From the NCBI GenBank assembly GCA_027489195.1, contig JAIYAG010000101.1, positions 1-14,305 of the forward strand: a DNA stretch of 14,305 bases, in the 5' to 3' direction. Of this stretch, positions 8,543 to 14,305 are shown piece by piece; positions within the stretch are counted from its first letter, which is position 1; each line of letters opens with the position of its first letter. Under the pieces are notes generated by a model. The model was not told the DNA's origin and did no database searches. It saw only the letters and a program-made list of their open reading frames with translations. This stretch comes from Burkholderiales bacterium (lineage in GTDB: Bacteria; Pseudomonadota; Gammaproteobacteria; Burkholderiales; Burkholderiaceae_E). The position numbers and the translations under genes were made by a program.

Positions 8543-8974
8543 ATGGACAGCACCGCGACCGAACGACGCAGCCCGACGGCGTCGCCCCTGGCAGCGCCGC
8601 GACGCTACGAAGACCTGCCGGGCCCCCGCGGCCTCCCGGTGGTCGGCAACCTGCTGCAGATCCAGCCCCAGCGGATGCATCTGCAGCTCGAGCAGTGGTG
8701 CCGCGACTACGGACCCTACTTCCGGCTGAGGCTCGGCAAGCGCCGGGCCATCGTGGTGGGCGACCATGCGGTGGTCGCCGCGATGATGCGCGATCGCCCG
8801 GACGGCTTTCGGCGCACCACGCGGCTCGAGGAGATCTGGACGGAGCTGGCGGTGCTGCTCGGGCGCTTCGAGATCGCGTCGGTGGACACGCCCGACGGCG
8901 GCGAGGCGCGCGAGCACCTGTCGTTCACGATGACGCCGGTGGGGCTGATGATGAGGCTGCGCGAGCGCGGCTGA
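8543..8974 (+). pseudogene. Cytochrome P450 remnant with in-frame internal deletion
   Basis: This is an open frame of 143 residues with the two ends of a cytochrome P450 and none of its middle. Residues 25-36 (DLPGPRGLPVVG) are the proline-rich hinge, followed by helix A-B material to about residue 101 (DGFRRTTRLEEIWTEL). At about residues 102-106 it passes straight into the C-terminal strand pair, ending EHLSFTMTPVGLMMRLRERG, a typical P450 C-terminus. The I-helix, the ExxR motif and the Cys-containing heme loop are absent; about 300 residues are missing against a usual length near 450, so no heme enzyme can be made. The frame was kept through the deletion. ATG 8543 has AGGGA 7 bases upstream and lies 47 bases after the DLH gene, so it may still be translated. 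Confidence 0.75.
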
Positions 8975-9030
8975 GACTCGCCGGCCGCTTCGGCTCGATC
9001 ACGACCCGGCCGAGCGCGTTCTCGAAGGGG

Positions 9031-9213
9031 TTACGACCGACCACCGGTCGGCGCGAGCGGTGGCTCCGACGCGTCGGCTCCAGACGGTGCCGCAGCCTCG
9101 ACCAGCGGCGCCTGGCGCATCTTCTGGCCGTCCCACTGCTGGCCACACCAGCAACGGCCTGCCGGGTCGATGATGCAGGTGCCGCTGCCACAGCAGCGTG
9201 GGTCTTCGATCAT
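9031..9213 (-). CDS. Small Cys-rich protein, function unknown
   Basis: This 60-residue protein has five Cys near its N-terminus in the pattern CC-x4-C-x7-CxC (Cys7, 8, 13, 21, 23), within CCGSGTCIIDPAGRCWCGQQ and followed by WDGQKM. I recall short proteins of this CCGSGTC...RCWCGQxWDG type from betaproteobacteria, but cannot confirm this here. Translation is well supported: ATG 9213 has AGGAG (plus-strand bases 9220-9224) 6 bases upstream. After residue 32 the protein becomes a low-complexity Ala/Pro/Ser tail, which may be a degraded or shifted C-terminus. The Cys cluster suggests metal or Fe-S binding or redox chemistry; function is unknown. It lies downstream of the dioxygenase on the same strand but 164 bases away, facing the P450 remnant. 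Confidence 0.6.
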   Translation of the reverse strand: MIEDPRCCGSGTCIIDPAGRCWCGQQWDGQKMRQAPLVEAAAPSGADASEPPLAPTGGRS

Positions 9214-9377
9214 GCTGAGCTCCTGGCTCTCGATGCGTACGGCTTCAGTGTTGCTTCAGGCGGCCGCACGGTGGCGAAGCCGCCTCGGCAAGCATACTTC
9301 AGCCTGTCGGCCATCACCCGCCGCAGCGCGCCGAGGACACTGCAGACTCGAACTGCCGACGCGCTCCACAGGGCGCC

Positions 9378-10322
9378 TCAGCCCTGCTCCAGGCTCGACA
9401 CCTCGTTGGTCAGCGTGGTCCGCCGCATGTCGCGCACCTCGGTCGAGCGGAACGGGCGGGCGCGATGCATGGTCACGCGGTTGTCCCACATGACGAGGTC
9501 CCAGGGCCGCCAGACGTGCTCGTAGACGAAGCGGCGCTGGGTGGCATGCTCGTTCAGATCGCGCAGGAACGCGCGCGCTTCGGGTGTCGGCCAGCCTTCG
9601 ATCGCGCCGGCATGGCTGGACAGGTAGAGCGAGTGCCGGCCGGTGTTCGGATGCCGGCGCACGAGTCGCTGGCGCACCGTCGCCCACTTGAGGCGTTCCG
9701 CCTCGGTGAAGTCGTCGAAACCGAGGAGGCCGCGCGAATAGAGCTGGCTGTGCAGGCAGACGAGGTCCCGGACCTCGCCGCGCGTCTCGTCGTCGAGCGC
9801 GTCGTAGGCGGCGCGCATGTCGGCGAACTCGGTATTGCCTCCGGCCGAAGGGATCTGCCGGGCCGAGAGCAGCGAGTATTTCGCCGGCACCTCCTTGAAC
9901 GAGCTGTCCGAATGCCACAGGCGGTTGCCCAGTCCGAACAGGCGCGCGCGGTTGTCCCGCGGCAGGACCTCGCCGTACTTGTCCAGGTTCGAGATGTCGT
10001 TGAGCTCCATCGCGAGCCGGCGGTCCTTCACCTCGCCGATGTCGCCGGTCGCGAGTTCGAGCGGTCCGAGCTGGCGACTGAACGCCACCTGCTGCGCGTC
10101 GTCCAGGTGCTGGTCGCGAAAGACCAGCACGCCGTAGCGATCGATCGCGCTGTGGATGGCGTCGACGTCATCCGCGCAGAGCGGCCGCGTCAGGTCGATG
10201 CCGTGCACGATGGCCGCGAAGTCCGGCTGCCCCGACGGGTCGATGGCTTCGGTGCGCGGTGGCCGGTAGGGCGCTGCGAGCCGGTCCGAAGCACCCGGTC
10301 CGGTGTCTGGATTGCTGGTCAT
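9378..10322 (-). CDS. TfdA/TauD-family Fe(II)/2-oxoglutarate dioxygenase
   Basis: This is a 314-residue non-heme iron dioxygenase that couples 2-oxoglutarate decarboxylation to hydroxylation of a substrate, often releasing it from an ether or sulfonate. The facial triad is visible as WHSDSSF (His137, Asp139) and VTMHRA (His286). Arg297 and Arg301 in EVRDMRRTTL stand at the spacing (11 and 15 after the last His) of the 2-oxoglutarate/substrate arginines of TauD and TfdA. The length and the ending DLVMWDNRVTMHR fit the TfdA-like (2,4-D, taurine, phenoxypropionate) group. ATG 10322 is preceded by GAGGAG with 9-base spacing. It is transcribed away from the amidase, with a palindromic operator candidate between them (10420-10442). 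The substrate is not determinable; the paired amidase suggests release or processing of an amide-bearing or aryloxy compound. Confidence 0.92.
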   Translation of the reverse strand: MTSNPDTGPGASDRLAAPYRPPRTEAIDPSGQPDFAAIVHGIDLTRPLCADDVDAIHSAIDRYGVLVFRDQHLDDAQQVAFSRQLGPLELATGDIGEVKDRRLAMELNDISNLDKYGEVLPRDNRARLFGLGNRLWHSDSSFKEVPAKYSLLSARQIPSAGGNTEFADMRAAYDALDDETRGEVRDLVCLHSQLYSRGLLGFDDFTEAERLKWATVRQRLVRRHPNTGRHSLYLSSHAGAIEGWPTPEARAFLRDLNEHATQRRFVYEHVWRPWDLVMWDNRVTMHRARPFRSTEVRDMRRTTLTNEVSSLEQG

Positions 10323-10376
10323 GTCCCCGATCTCCTCGCTGAGCGCGGGTGTGTTCCCCGCCTGCTTGTCGCCGAA

Positions 10377-10382
10377 ATCTTA
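10377..10382 (-). promoter_or_regulatory. Candidate -10 box of the dioxygenase gene
   Basis: Read on the minus strand this is TAAGAT, a four-of-six match to TATAAT, about 55 bases upstream of the dioxygenase start. No good -35 is seen at 17 bases, which is common for activator-dependent promoters. Its distance to the palindrome (10420-10442) mirrors that of the amidase -10 box. Confidence 0.3.
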
Positions 10383-10419
10383 CCGGAGCGGCGGCGCAAC
10401 GACCGCCGCCGCGCCCGAC

Positions 10420-10442
10420 GCCCATCTGAAGATCAGATGGGC
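10420..10442. promoter_or_regulatory. Perfect palindrome, LysR-type operator candidate
   Basis: Arms GCCCATCTGA (10420-10429) and TCAGATGGGC (10433-10442) are exact inverted copies around AGA. The centre contains ATC-N9-GAT (10424-10438), which includes T-N11-A, the classical LysR-type regulator pattern. It lies in the divergent promoter region, 37 and 40 bases from the two candidate -10 boxes, so its centre is near -61 and -64 of the two predicted transcription starts. No LysR gene is in the window. Confidence 0.65.
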
Positions 10443-10482
10443 TGTTCGCGTTTCGGAGGTTCCGTCGTCGACGGCTCGCGCC

Positions 10483-10488
10483 TATAGT
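10483..10488 (+). promoter_or_regulatory. Candidate -10 box of the amidase gene
   Basis: TATAGT (five of six to TATAAT) lies 23 bases before the amidase ATG. The -35 position (10460-10465, TTCCGT) is poor, so activation by a protein bound to the upstream palindrome would make sense. The leader would be only about 17 bases and has no clear Shine-Dalgarno sequence. Confidence 0.45.
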
Positions 10489-10511
10489 GGTCCGAAGCCG
10501 TGCCCTGCCCG

Positions 10512-11921
10512 ATGAACGCGCCTGCCCGCCCTGCCGACCCCCCGCCCTGGACCCTGACGGTCGCCGAGGCGTCCGCCCGCGTCGCGCGAGGCGAGCTGTC
10601 GCCGCCGGCGCTGCTCGAGTCGGTGCTCGCGCGCATCGAGGCGACCAACGACCGGGTGCACGCGTACATCCGCGTGGCCGCGGCGCAGGCCCGCGAGGCG
10701 GCCGCGCACGCGCAGGCCGAGATCGCGGCGGGCCGTTGGCTCGGGCCGCTCCACGGGCTGCCCTTCGCGGTCAAGGACACCTACGACGTCGCCGGCCTGC
10801 CGGCCACCGCGGCCTCGCGGCTGCGCCTCGACCATGTGCCCGCGCACGACGCCGCGCTGGTCGCGCGCCTGAAGTCGGCCGGCGCCGTGCTGGTCGGCAA
10901 GCTCGCCACCTGGGAGTTCGGCACCGGCAACGCCGGCGAATACTTCGACCTGCCGTTCCCGCCGGCCCGCAATCCCTGGGACCTCGCGCGCCTGACCGGC
11001 GGGTCGTCCACCGGCGCGGGTGCCGCGGTCGCCACCGGCATGGCGGGCTTCACGCTCGGGTCGGACACGACCGGCTCGGTCCGGCTGCCCGCCGCCGGCA
11101 CCGGCACGGTGGGCATGATCTGCACGCCGGGGCGCCTGCCGCTCGACGGCATCCTGCCGAACTGCTGGTCGCTGGACATCCCCGGCGTCTTCGCCTGGAC
11201 GGTCGAGGACTGCGCGATCGTGCTGGACACGCTGCTCGGTCCGCGGGACGCGGCCGGGCACCCCGCGGCGTCGCTGCGCCGGTCGGTGGGAGGGTCGATC
11301 GCGGGTGCGCGGATCGCGGTCGTCGACGATCCGGGGGCCGGCTCCCCGCGGCCGGACGCCCCGCTCGAGCGTGGCTTCGAGGCGGCGCTCGCCGTGCTCG
11401 AGTCCCTCGGCGCGACGCTGATCCGCGTGCGCCTGCCGGTCCCGGCGGCCGAGTGCCTCGCGGCGACGCGGATGATCGGACCTGCGGAGTCCGCCTCGAT
11501 CCACGAGCGCGAACTCGTCGAGCACGCGGACCGGATGGGCTTCGCGTTGCGCGACAAGCTGCTCGCCGGCTCGCTGGTGCGCGCGGTCGACTACCTCGCG
11601 GCGCAGCGACTGCGCCGCACGGTCGCCGACGGCATCGACACGCTGCTGCGCGGCTTCGACGCGCTGGTGACCTACGGGACGCTGCACCTGCCCCCGATCG
11701 CCGGTGTCGAGCCCGAGACGAGCGCCTTCACGGTGGACACGATGTACACGCCCTTCAACCTGTCCGGCCATCCGAGCCTGTCCCAGTGCACCGGGTTCGC
11801 CGGCGGCCTGCCGCTCAACTGGCAGATCGTCGGCAACCGGTTCGACGAGGCGTCGATCATCCGGATCGCCGCCGCCTACGAGGCCGCGACGCCGTGGCGT
11901 CGCGAGCGGGCCCAGCCATGA
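10512..11921 (+). CDS. Amidase-signature family hydrolase
   Basis: This is a 469-residue amidase of the Ser-cisSer-Lys family. The catalytic residues are Lys88 (LPFAVKDTYDV), cis-Ser165 in TGGSSTGAGAAVATG and nucleophile Ser189 in GSDTTGSVRLPAA; the cisSer-to-Ser distance of 24 is exactly that of characterised members. The glycine/serine-rich core and the late FNLSGHPSLSQCTGF segment are typical. The start used is ATG 10512; an in-frame GTG at 10500 is possible, and neither has a clear ribosome site. The stop overlaps the start of the next gene as ATGA, implying tight coupling to a small protein that resembles a GatC/AtzG-type subunit. By that analogy the enzyme may be AtzE-like (1-carboxybiuret hydrolase group) or act on another small amide. 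It is cytosolic; the substrate is not shown. Confidence 0.9.
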   Translation: MNAPARPADPPPWTLTVAEASARVARGELSPPALLESVLARIEATNDRVHAYIRVAAAQAREAAAHAQAEIAAGRWLGPLHGLPFAVKDTYDVAGLPATAASRLRLDHVPAHDAALVARLKSAGAVLVGKLATWEFGTGNAGEYFDLPFPPARNPWDLARLTGGSSTGAGAAVATGMAGFTLGSDTTGSVRLPAAGTGTVGMICTPGRLPLDGILPNCWSLDIPGVFAWTVEDCAIVLDTLLGPRDAAGHPAASLRRSVGGSIAGARIAVVDDPGAGSPRPDAPLERGFEAALAVLESLGATLIRVRLPVPAAECLAATRMIGPAESASIHERELVEHADRMGFALRDKLLAGSLVRAVDYLAAQRLRRTVADGIDTLLRGFDALVTYGTLHLPPIAGVEPETSAFTVDTMYTPFNLSGHPSLSQCTGFAGGLPLNWQIVGNRFDEASIIRIAAAYEAATPWRRERAQP

Positions 11922-12148
11922 GCGCGACGCCATCCCTCCCCGACGCGGCCGACGACGGCCCCGGCCTCGCCGAAATGACCGCGTTCGCGCGGCGCCACGG
12001 GCTCGGCGGGCTGGCGCCCGAGCACATCGCGCGGATGCGCGAGCTCGCTGCACCGGTCGCCCGCTTCGGCATGCAGGTCCGGCGCCCGGTGCGCAAGGAC
12101 GAGGCGCCGGCCTCCGAATTCCGCGTGACCGGCGCGGCGCGGCCCTGA
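11918..12148 (+). CDS. GatC/AtzG-like small amidase-associated protein
   Basis: This is a 76-residue protein beginning in the ATGA overlap with the amidase stop, so the two are translationally coupled. After a short acidic N-terminus it has two likely helices (about residues 18-30 and 33-48, EHIARMRELAAPVARFG) and ends KDEAPASEFRV. The helix pair followed by a proline-rich arm ending ePAxxF resembles GatC and AtzG, which wrap around GatA and AtzE amidases as a small stabilising subunit. I call it by architecture and position, not by strong sequence identity. A partner role for the amidase is therefore inference. If it is not a subunit it is an orphan small protein of unknown function. It converges with the lyase gene 31 bases further on. 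Confidence 0.65.
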   Translation: MSATPSLPDAADDGPGLAEMTAFARRHGLGGLAPEHIARMRELAAPVARFGMQVRRPVRKDEAPASEFRVTGAARP

Positions 12149-12179
12149 CCCGCCTCGACCGGCGGACCGCGCCCCGACC

Positions 12180-13037
12180 CTACGCCCAGCGCCGCTCGAA
12201 CGCGTGGACGTCCGGAAAGCCGAGGATCTCGGTCATCTGCGTGAAGTCGAAGACCGGCACCGGCGCGCCGAGGCTGCTGCCGGTGGCGGCGACGTGGCGG
12301 TACATCGCGTCGAGCGTCGCCGCGGTGGCGAGGAAGCCGGCCGCGGGATAGATCGCGATCTGGAAGCCGAGCTCGGCGAGGCGGGCGCGCGGCAGCACCG
12401 GCGTCTTGCCGCCCTCGACCATGTTGACCATCAGCGGCTGGTCGAACGACTGCCCGATGCGCGCCATCTCGGCCTCGCTCTCGGGCGATTCGACGAACAG
12501 GATGTCGGCGCCGGCCTTCGCGTACGCCTCGGCGCGCCGCAGCGCCTCGTCGAGCCCCAGCGAGGTCCGTGCGTCGGTGCGTGCGATGACGAGGAAGTCC
12601 GCCGACGAGCGCGAATCGACCGCGACCTCGATCTTGCGGACCATGTCCGCCATCGGGATCACCCGCCGGCCCGGCGTGTGACCGCACTTCTTCGGGAACT
12701 CCTGGTCCTCGAGCTGGATCGCGGCGACGCCGGCCTTCTCGTAGCCGCGCACCGTGCGGCGCACGTTGAGCAGCCCGCCGTAGCCGGTGTCCGCGTCGGC
12801 GATCACCGGCGCGCGCGAGAACTCGGCGATGCGCTCGATGCGCTCGATCATCTCGGTGTAGGTCGCGAGCCCCGCGTCCGGCAGGCCGAGCGACGAGGCG
12901 ACGAGGCCGAATCCGGTGACGTAGGTCGCGTCGACCGGGTGCTGGTTCAGCACGTGGGTCGAGATCAGGTCGAAGACCCCCGGGGCGACGAGGCATCGGC
13001 CCCGGGCGAGGAGGGGGCGCAGCGGGCTGCGGGGCAT
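12180..13037 (-). CDS. Isocitrate lyase / PEP mutase superfamily enzyme
   Basis: This is a 285-residue (beta/alpha)8 enzyme of the ICL/PEP mutase superfamily, whose members make or break C-C or P-C bonds in 2-oxo acids (methylisocitrate lyase, dimethylmalate lyase, oxaloacetate decarboxylase). Visible are VIADADTGYGG (Asp81, Asp83, Mg region), IQLEDQ (Glu110) and the signature KKCGHTPGR with Cys118, the lyase-type active-site Cys, followed by LVIARTDAR. ATG 13037 is chosen over an upstream ATG at 13097 because AGGAG lies 6 bases before it and the conserved region starts soon after. The length fits methylisocitrate/oxaloacetate-type members rather than the larger isocitrate lyases. It is divergent from a GntR regulator, with a leader hairpin and an operator-like site between them, so that regulator probably controls it. 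Confidence 0.9.
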   Translation of the reverse strand: MPRSPLRPLLARGRCLVAPGVFDLISTHVLNQHPVDATYVTGFGLVASSLGLPDAGLATYTEMIERIERIAEFSRAPVIADADTGYGGLLNVRRTVRGYEKAGVAAIQLEDQEFPKKCGHTPGRRVIPMADMVRKIEVAVDSRSSADFLVIARTDARTSLGLDEALRRAEAYAKAGADILFVESPESEAEMARIGQSFDQPLMVNMVEGGKTPVLPRARLAELGFQIAIYPAAGFLATAATLDAMYRHVAATGSSLGAPVPVFDFTQMTEILGFPDVHAFERRWA

Positions 13038-13058
13038 GGGCGTCTCCTGGCGTGCGTG

Positions 13059-13075
13059 CGGCCCGGATCGGGCCG
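13059..13075 (-). promoter_or_regulatory. Inverted repeat in the leader of the lyase gene
   Basis: CGGCCCG (13059-13065) and CGGGCCG (13069-13075) are exact inverted copies around GAT. In the transcript of the minus-strand lyase gene this 7-bp GC stem would form shortly upstream of the ribosome site. It may be an operator, a leader hairpin or chance in GC-rich DNA. Confidence 0.35.
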
Positions 13076-13087
13076 ACATTGGGATGA

Positions 13088-13117
13088 TTGCATACACAAA
13101 AAGTCCGTCTGTATAGT
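13088..13117 (+). promoter_or_regulatory. Candidate promoter and degenerate operator upstream of the GntR gene
   Basis: TTGCAT (13088-13093) and TATAGT (13112-13117) form a -35/-10 pair with 18-base spacing. The bases TTGCATACAC (13088-13097) match the TTGCATGCAA palindromes downstream of the gene at eight of ten positions, so the regulator may bind over its own -35 and repress itself and the divergent lyase gene. This AT-rich patch stands out from its GC-rich surroundings. Confidence 0.5.
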
Positions 13118-13149
13118 ACCGGAACTCTTCGAACCGAACCGGAGCGACG

Positions 13150-13818
13150 GTGGCGACCGCTTGGGAACAGGCCTACAACACGCTGCGCAGGCAGCTCGCG
13201 GACGGGACGCACCCGCCCGGCGCGCACCTCCGGGAGGAGGATCTCGCGCTGCACCTCGGGGTGAGCCGCACGCCGGTGCGCGAGGCGCTGCGCCGGCTCG
13301 ACGCCGAGGGCTGGCTGCGGGTGGTGCCGAACCAGGGCGCCTTCGCCGCCGAGTGGTCCCAGGCGGACATCGAGGAGATCTACGACCTGCGCGCGCTGCT
13401 CGAGGTGCATGCCGCGCAGCGGGCCGCGGCGGCGTCCACGCCGCAGGGCGTCGCGGCCCTGAATGCGGCTGTCGAAGCGGGTCTCGAGGCGCTTCCCGCC
13501 ACCGACCTGTCTGCCATCGAGCGCGTCTCGGAGGCGAACGTGCGGTTCCACAAGACCCTGTGGGACATGAGCGGCCAGACGCGCACGCGCGCCATCCTCG
13601 CCAGCCTCGCGGTGCCGCCGATGATCCTGCGCAACTTCCGCAACTTCGACGAGGCGAACCTGCGCCGCAGCATCGAGCAGCACCGCGAGATGGCGACCGC
13701 GATCGCCTCCGGCAACCCGGCCTGGGCCGGTGCGGTGATGCACGCGCACGTGCAGGCGGGCAAGGCGATCTTCCTCGCGGCGGCGCGTGACGGCATGCGG
13801 ACGATTCCGGCACCATAA
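13150..13818 (+). CDS. GntR-family transcriptional regulator (FCD subfamily)
   Basis: This is a 222-residue DNA-binding regulator. Residues about 1-70 are the winged helix-turn-helix with the family signature LREEDLALHLGVSRTPVREA followed by LRRLDAEGWLRVVPNQGAFA. Residues about 75-215 form the all-helical FCD effector domain, with IYDLRALLE, FHKTLWDMSG, the QHREMATAIASGN segment and the MHAHV helix, whose His residues usually hold a metal near an organic-acid ligand. GTG 13150 has GGAG (13141-13144) 5 bases upstream. FCD regulators typically respond to carboxylic acids and repress neighbouring catabolic genes. Here the divergent lyase and the downstream Tat-exported binding protein are the probable targets, through TTGCATGCAA-type sites at 13088 and 13827-13847. 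The ligand is unknown. Confidence 0.92.
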   Translation: MATAWEQAYNTLRRQLADGTHPPGAHLREEDLALHLGVSRTPVREALRRLDAEGWLRVVPNQGAFAAEWSQADIEEIYDLRALLEVHAAQRAAAASTPQGVAALNAAVEAGLEALPATDLSAIERVSEANVRFHKTLWDMSGQTRTRAILASLAVPPMILRNFRNFDEANLRRSIEQHREMATAIASGNPAWAGAVMHAHVQAGKAIFLAAARDGMRTIPAP

Positions 13819-13826
13819 GAGAATGC

Positions 13827-13847
13827 TTGCATGCAAATTGCATGCAA
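13827..13847. promoter_or_regulatory. Tandem palindromic operator candidate (GntR type)
   Basis: Two perfect copies of the 10-bp palindrome TTGCATGCAA (13827-13836 and 13838-13847) are separated by one A, so their centres are 11 bp apart, one helical turn. The pattern has the TTGnnTnnCAA-like symmetry of FCD-type GntR operators. It begins 8 bases after the regulator stop and about 150 bases before the binding-protein start. TTGCAT (13827-13832) with TAAGCT (13850-13855) at 17-base spacing would be a promoter covered by the sites. Confidence 0.7.
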
Positions 13848-13995
13848 TCTAAGCTTCAGCATGACGCACCCGACCCGGGTCGTCACGGGTGGGTAGGGCG
13901 GTCGCGGCGGATGCCCTCCGACCCCGATCGGGCACGGTCAACACCCGCCGGCGGCAGGCGTCGTCGACGGATCAACCACTGCGGGGAGCACTTCG

Positions 13996-14305
13996 ATGGA
14001 CGGGATTCGGACGGCGCCGGGCGTGAGCCGGCGCGGCGTGATCAAGGGAGCCGCGGGCCTCGCGCTCGGCGGCGCGTTCGGTGCACCGGTGCTGGCGCAG
14101 GGCACGCGCACGCTGCGCGTGCGCTTCGGCTCGGACATCTCGCAGCTGGATCCGGCGCGGATCTTCCAGAACGAGAACCAGTCGATCGCGAGCCACATCT
14201 ACAGCGGCCTGGTGCAGTACAACCAGGCGACCAACGCGATCGTCCCGGACATCGCCACCGGCTACGAGGTGTCGCCGGACGGCCTCGCCTGGACCTTCCG
14301 CCTGC
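13996..14305 (+). CDS. Peptide-type ABC transporter substrate-binding protein, 5' part (SBP_bac_5)
   Basis: The first 103 residues of a periplasmic solute-binding protein are visible; the gene continues past the window. ATG 13996 has GGGGAG (13983-13988) 7 bases upstream. SRRGVIKGAAGLALGG is a twin-arginine export signal, with cleavage expected after LAQ or nearby. The mature part begins TLRVRFGSDISQLDPARIFQNE, followed by HIYSGLVQYN and GYEVSPDGLAWTFRL, the opening pattern of the DppA/OppA/NikA cluster (SBP_bac_5). Such proteins feed peptide, nickel, opine or glutathione-type ABC importers, and the permease and ATPase genes probably follow outside the window. The tandem palindrome at 13827-13847 probably makes this a GntR-controlled transport operon. 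The ligand is unknown. Confidence 0.88.
   Translation, partial: MDGIRTAPGVSRRGVIKGAAGLALGGAFGAPVLAQGTRTLRVRFGSDISQLDPARIFQNENQSIASHIYSGLVQYNQATNAIVPDIATGYEVSPDGLAWTFRL

Noticed and set aside
8925..9191. An 88-codon minus-strand frame ending near the P450 remnant, with a segment reading NPFENALGRVVIEPKRP
   Set aside because: The segment looked protein-like, but I could not place it in a family. The frame overlaps the better-supported Cys-rich gene and lacks a ribosome site.
9465..10487. A 340-codon plus-strand frame opposite the TfdA-like gene
   Set aside because: It is the complement of a gene with an intact catalytic triad and it runs through the palindrome and promoters.
12150..12165. A 5-bp hairpin CCGCC/GGCGG between the convergent small protein and lyase genes
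   Set aside because: The stem is short and there is no T-run on either strand; it is too weak to call a terminator, though the location would suit one.
11857..13836. A 659-codon minus-strand frame across the lyase and regulator genes
   Set aside because: It crosses the divergent promoter, lies antisense to the GntR gene and is out of frame with the lyase; its composition is low-complexity Arg/Ala/Pro.
13871..13882. The 12-bp palindrome CGACCCGGGTCG
   Set aside because: It has no loop and no T-run, so it is not a convincing terminator. Such GC palindromes occur by chance in DNA of this composition, and it bears no relation to the TTGCATGCAA sites.

Overview
The window reads as chromosomal DNA of a very GC-rich proteobacterium. 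The codon use, the Shine-Dalgarno sites (AGGAG variants), the TAGAAT/TATAGT-type -10 boxes and the gene families (BMP-type ABC uptake, GntR/FCD regulator, TfdA-like oxygenase, HtpX) most resemble a Burkholderiales betaproteobacterium. The taxonomic call is inference, not a database result. Genes are densely packed, no stretch over 300 bases lacks a gene, and I see no tRNA, rRNA, CRISPR array or insertion sequence.

Region 1 (1-6963) looks like a purine or nucleobase acquisition and catabolism locus. It holds the end of a BMP-type ABC permease, a BMP-family lipoprotein binding protein, a single-component-style Rieske oxygenase, a second paralogous BMP binding protein with a different export signal, and a guanine deaminase starting at TTG. 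Two unrelated-looking genes interrupt it: a SemiSWEET sugar transporter on the minus strand, whose 3' end overlaps the oxygenase gene antisense, and an HtpX membrane protease closed by a strong hairpin. The simplest reading is uptake of a purine by the ABC system, oxidation or demethylation by the Rieske enzyme, and deamination of guanine to xanthine.

Region 2 (6978-9213) continues downstream of the deaminase with two alpha/beta hydrolases: one Ser-His-Asp type with a GTG start, and one dienelactone-hydrolase type with a Cys nucleophile. Next comes a cytochrome P450 remnant whose N-terminus is joined in frame to its C-terminus with the whole heme-binding core missing, then a 60-residue Cys-rich small protein on the minus strand.

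Region 3 (9378-12148) has a TfdA/TauD-type 2-oxoglutarate dioxygenase transcribed divergently from an amidase-signature hydrolase. The amidase overlaps by ATGA a 76-residue protein that looks like a GatC/AtzG-type small subunit. A perfect 10-3-10 palindrome containing the LysR-type ATC-N9-GAT pattern lies almost exactly midway between the two candidate -10 boxes.

Region 4 (12180-14305) has an isocitrate lyase/PEP mutase superfamily enzyme divergent from a GntR/FCD regulator. The start of a Tat-exported peptide-type (SBP_bac_5) binding protein follows. Two tandem copies of TTGCATGCAA one helical turn apart lie between the regulator and the binding protein, and a degenerate copy lies in the divergent promoter, which suggests one regulator governing both sides.
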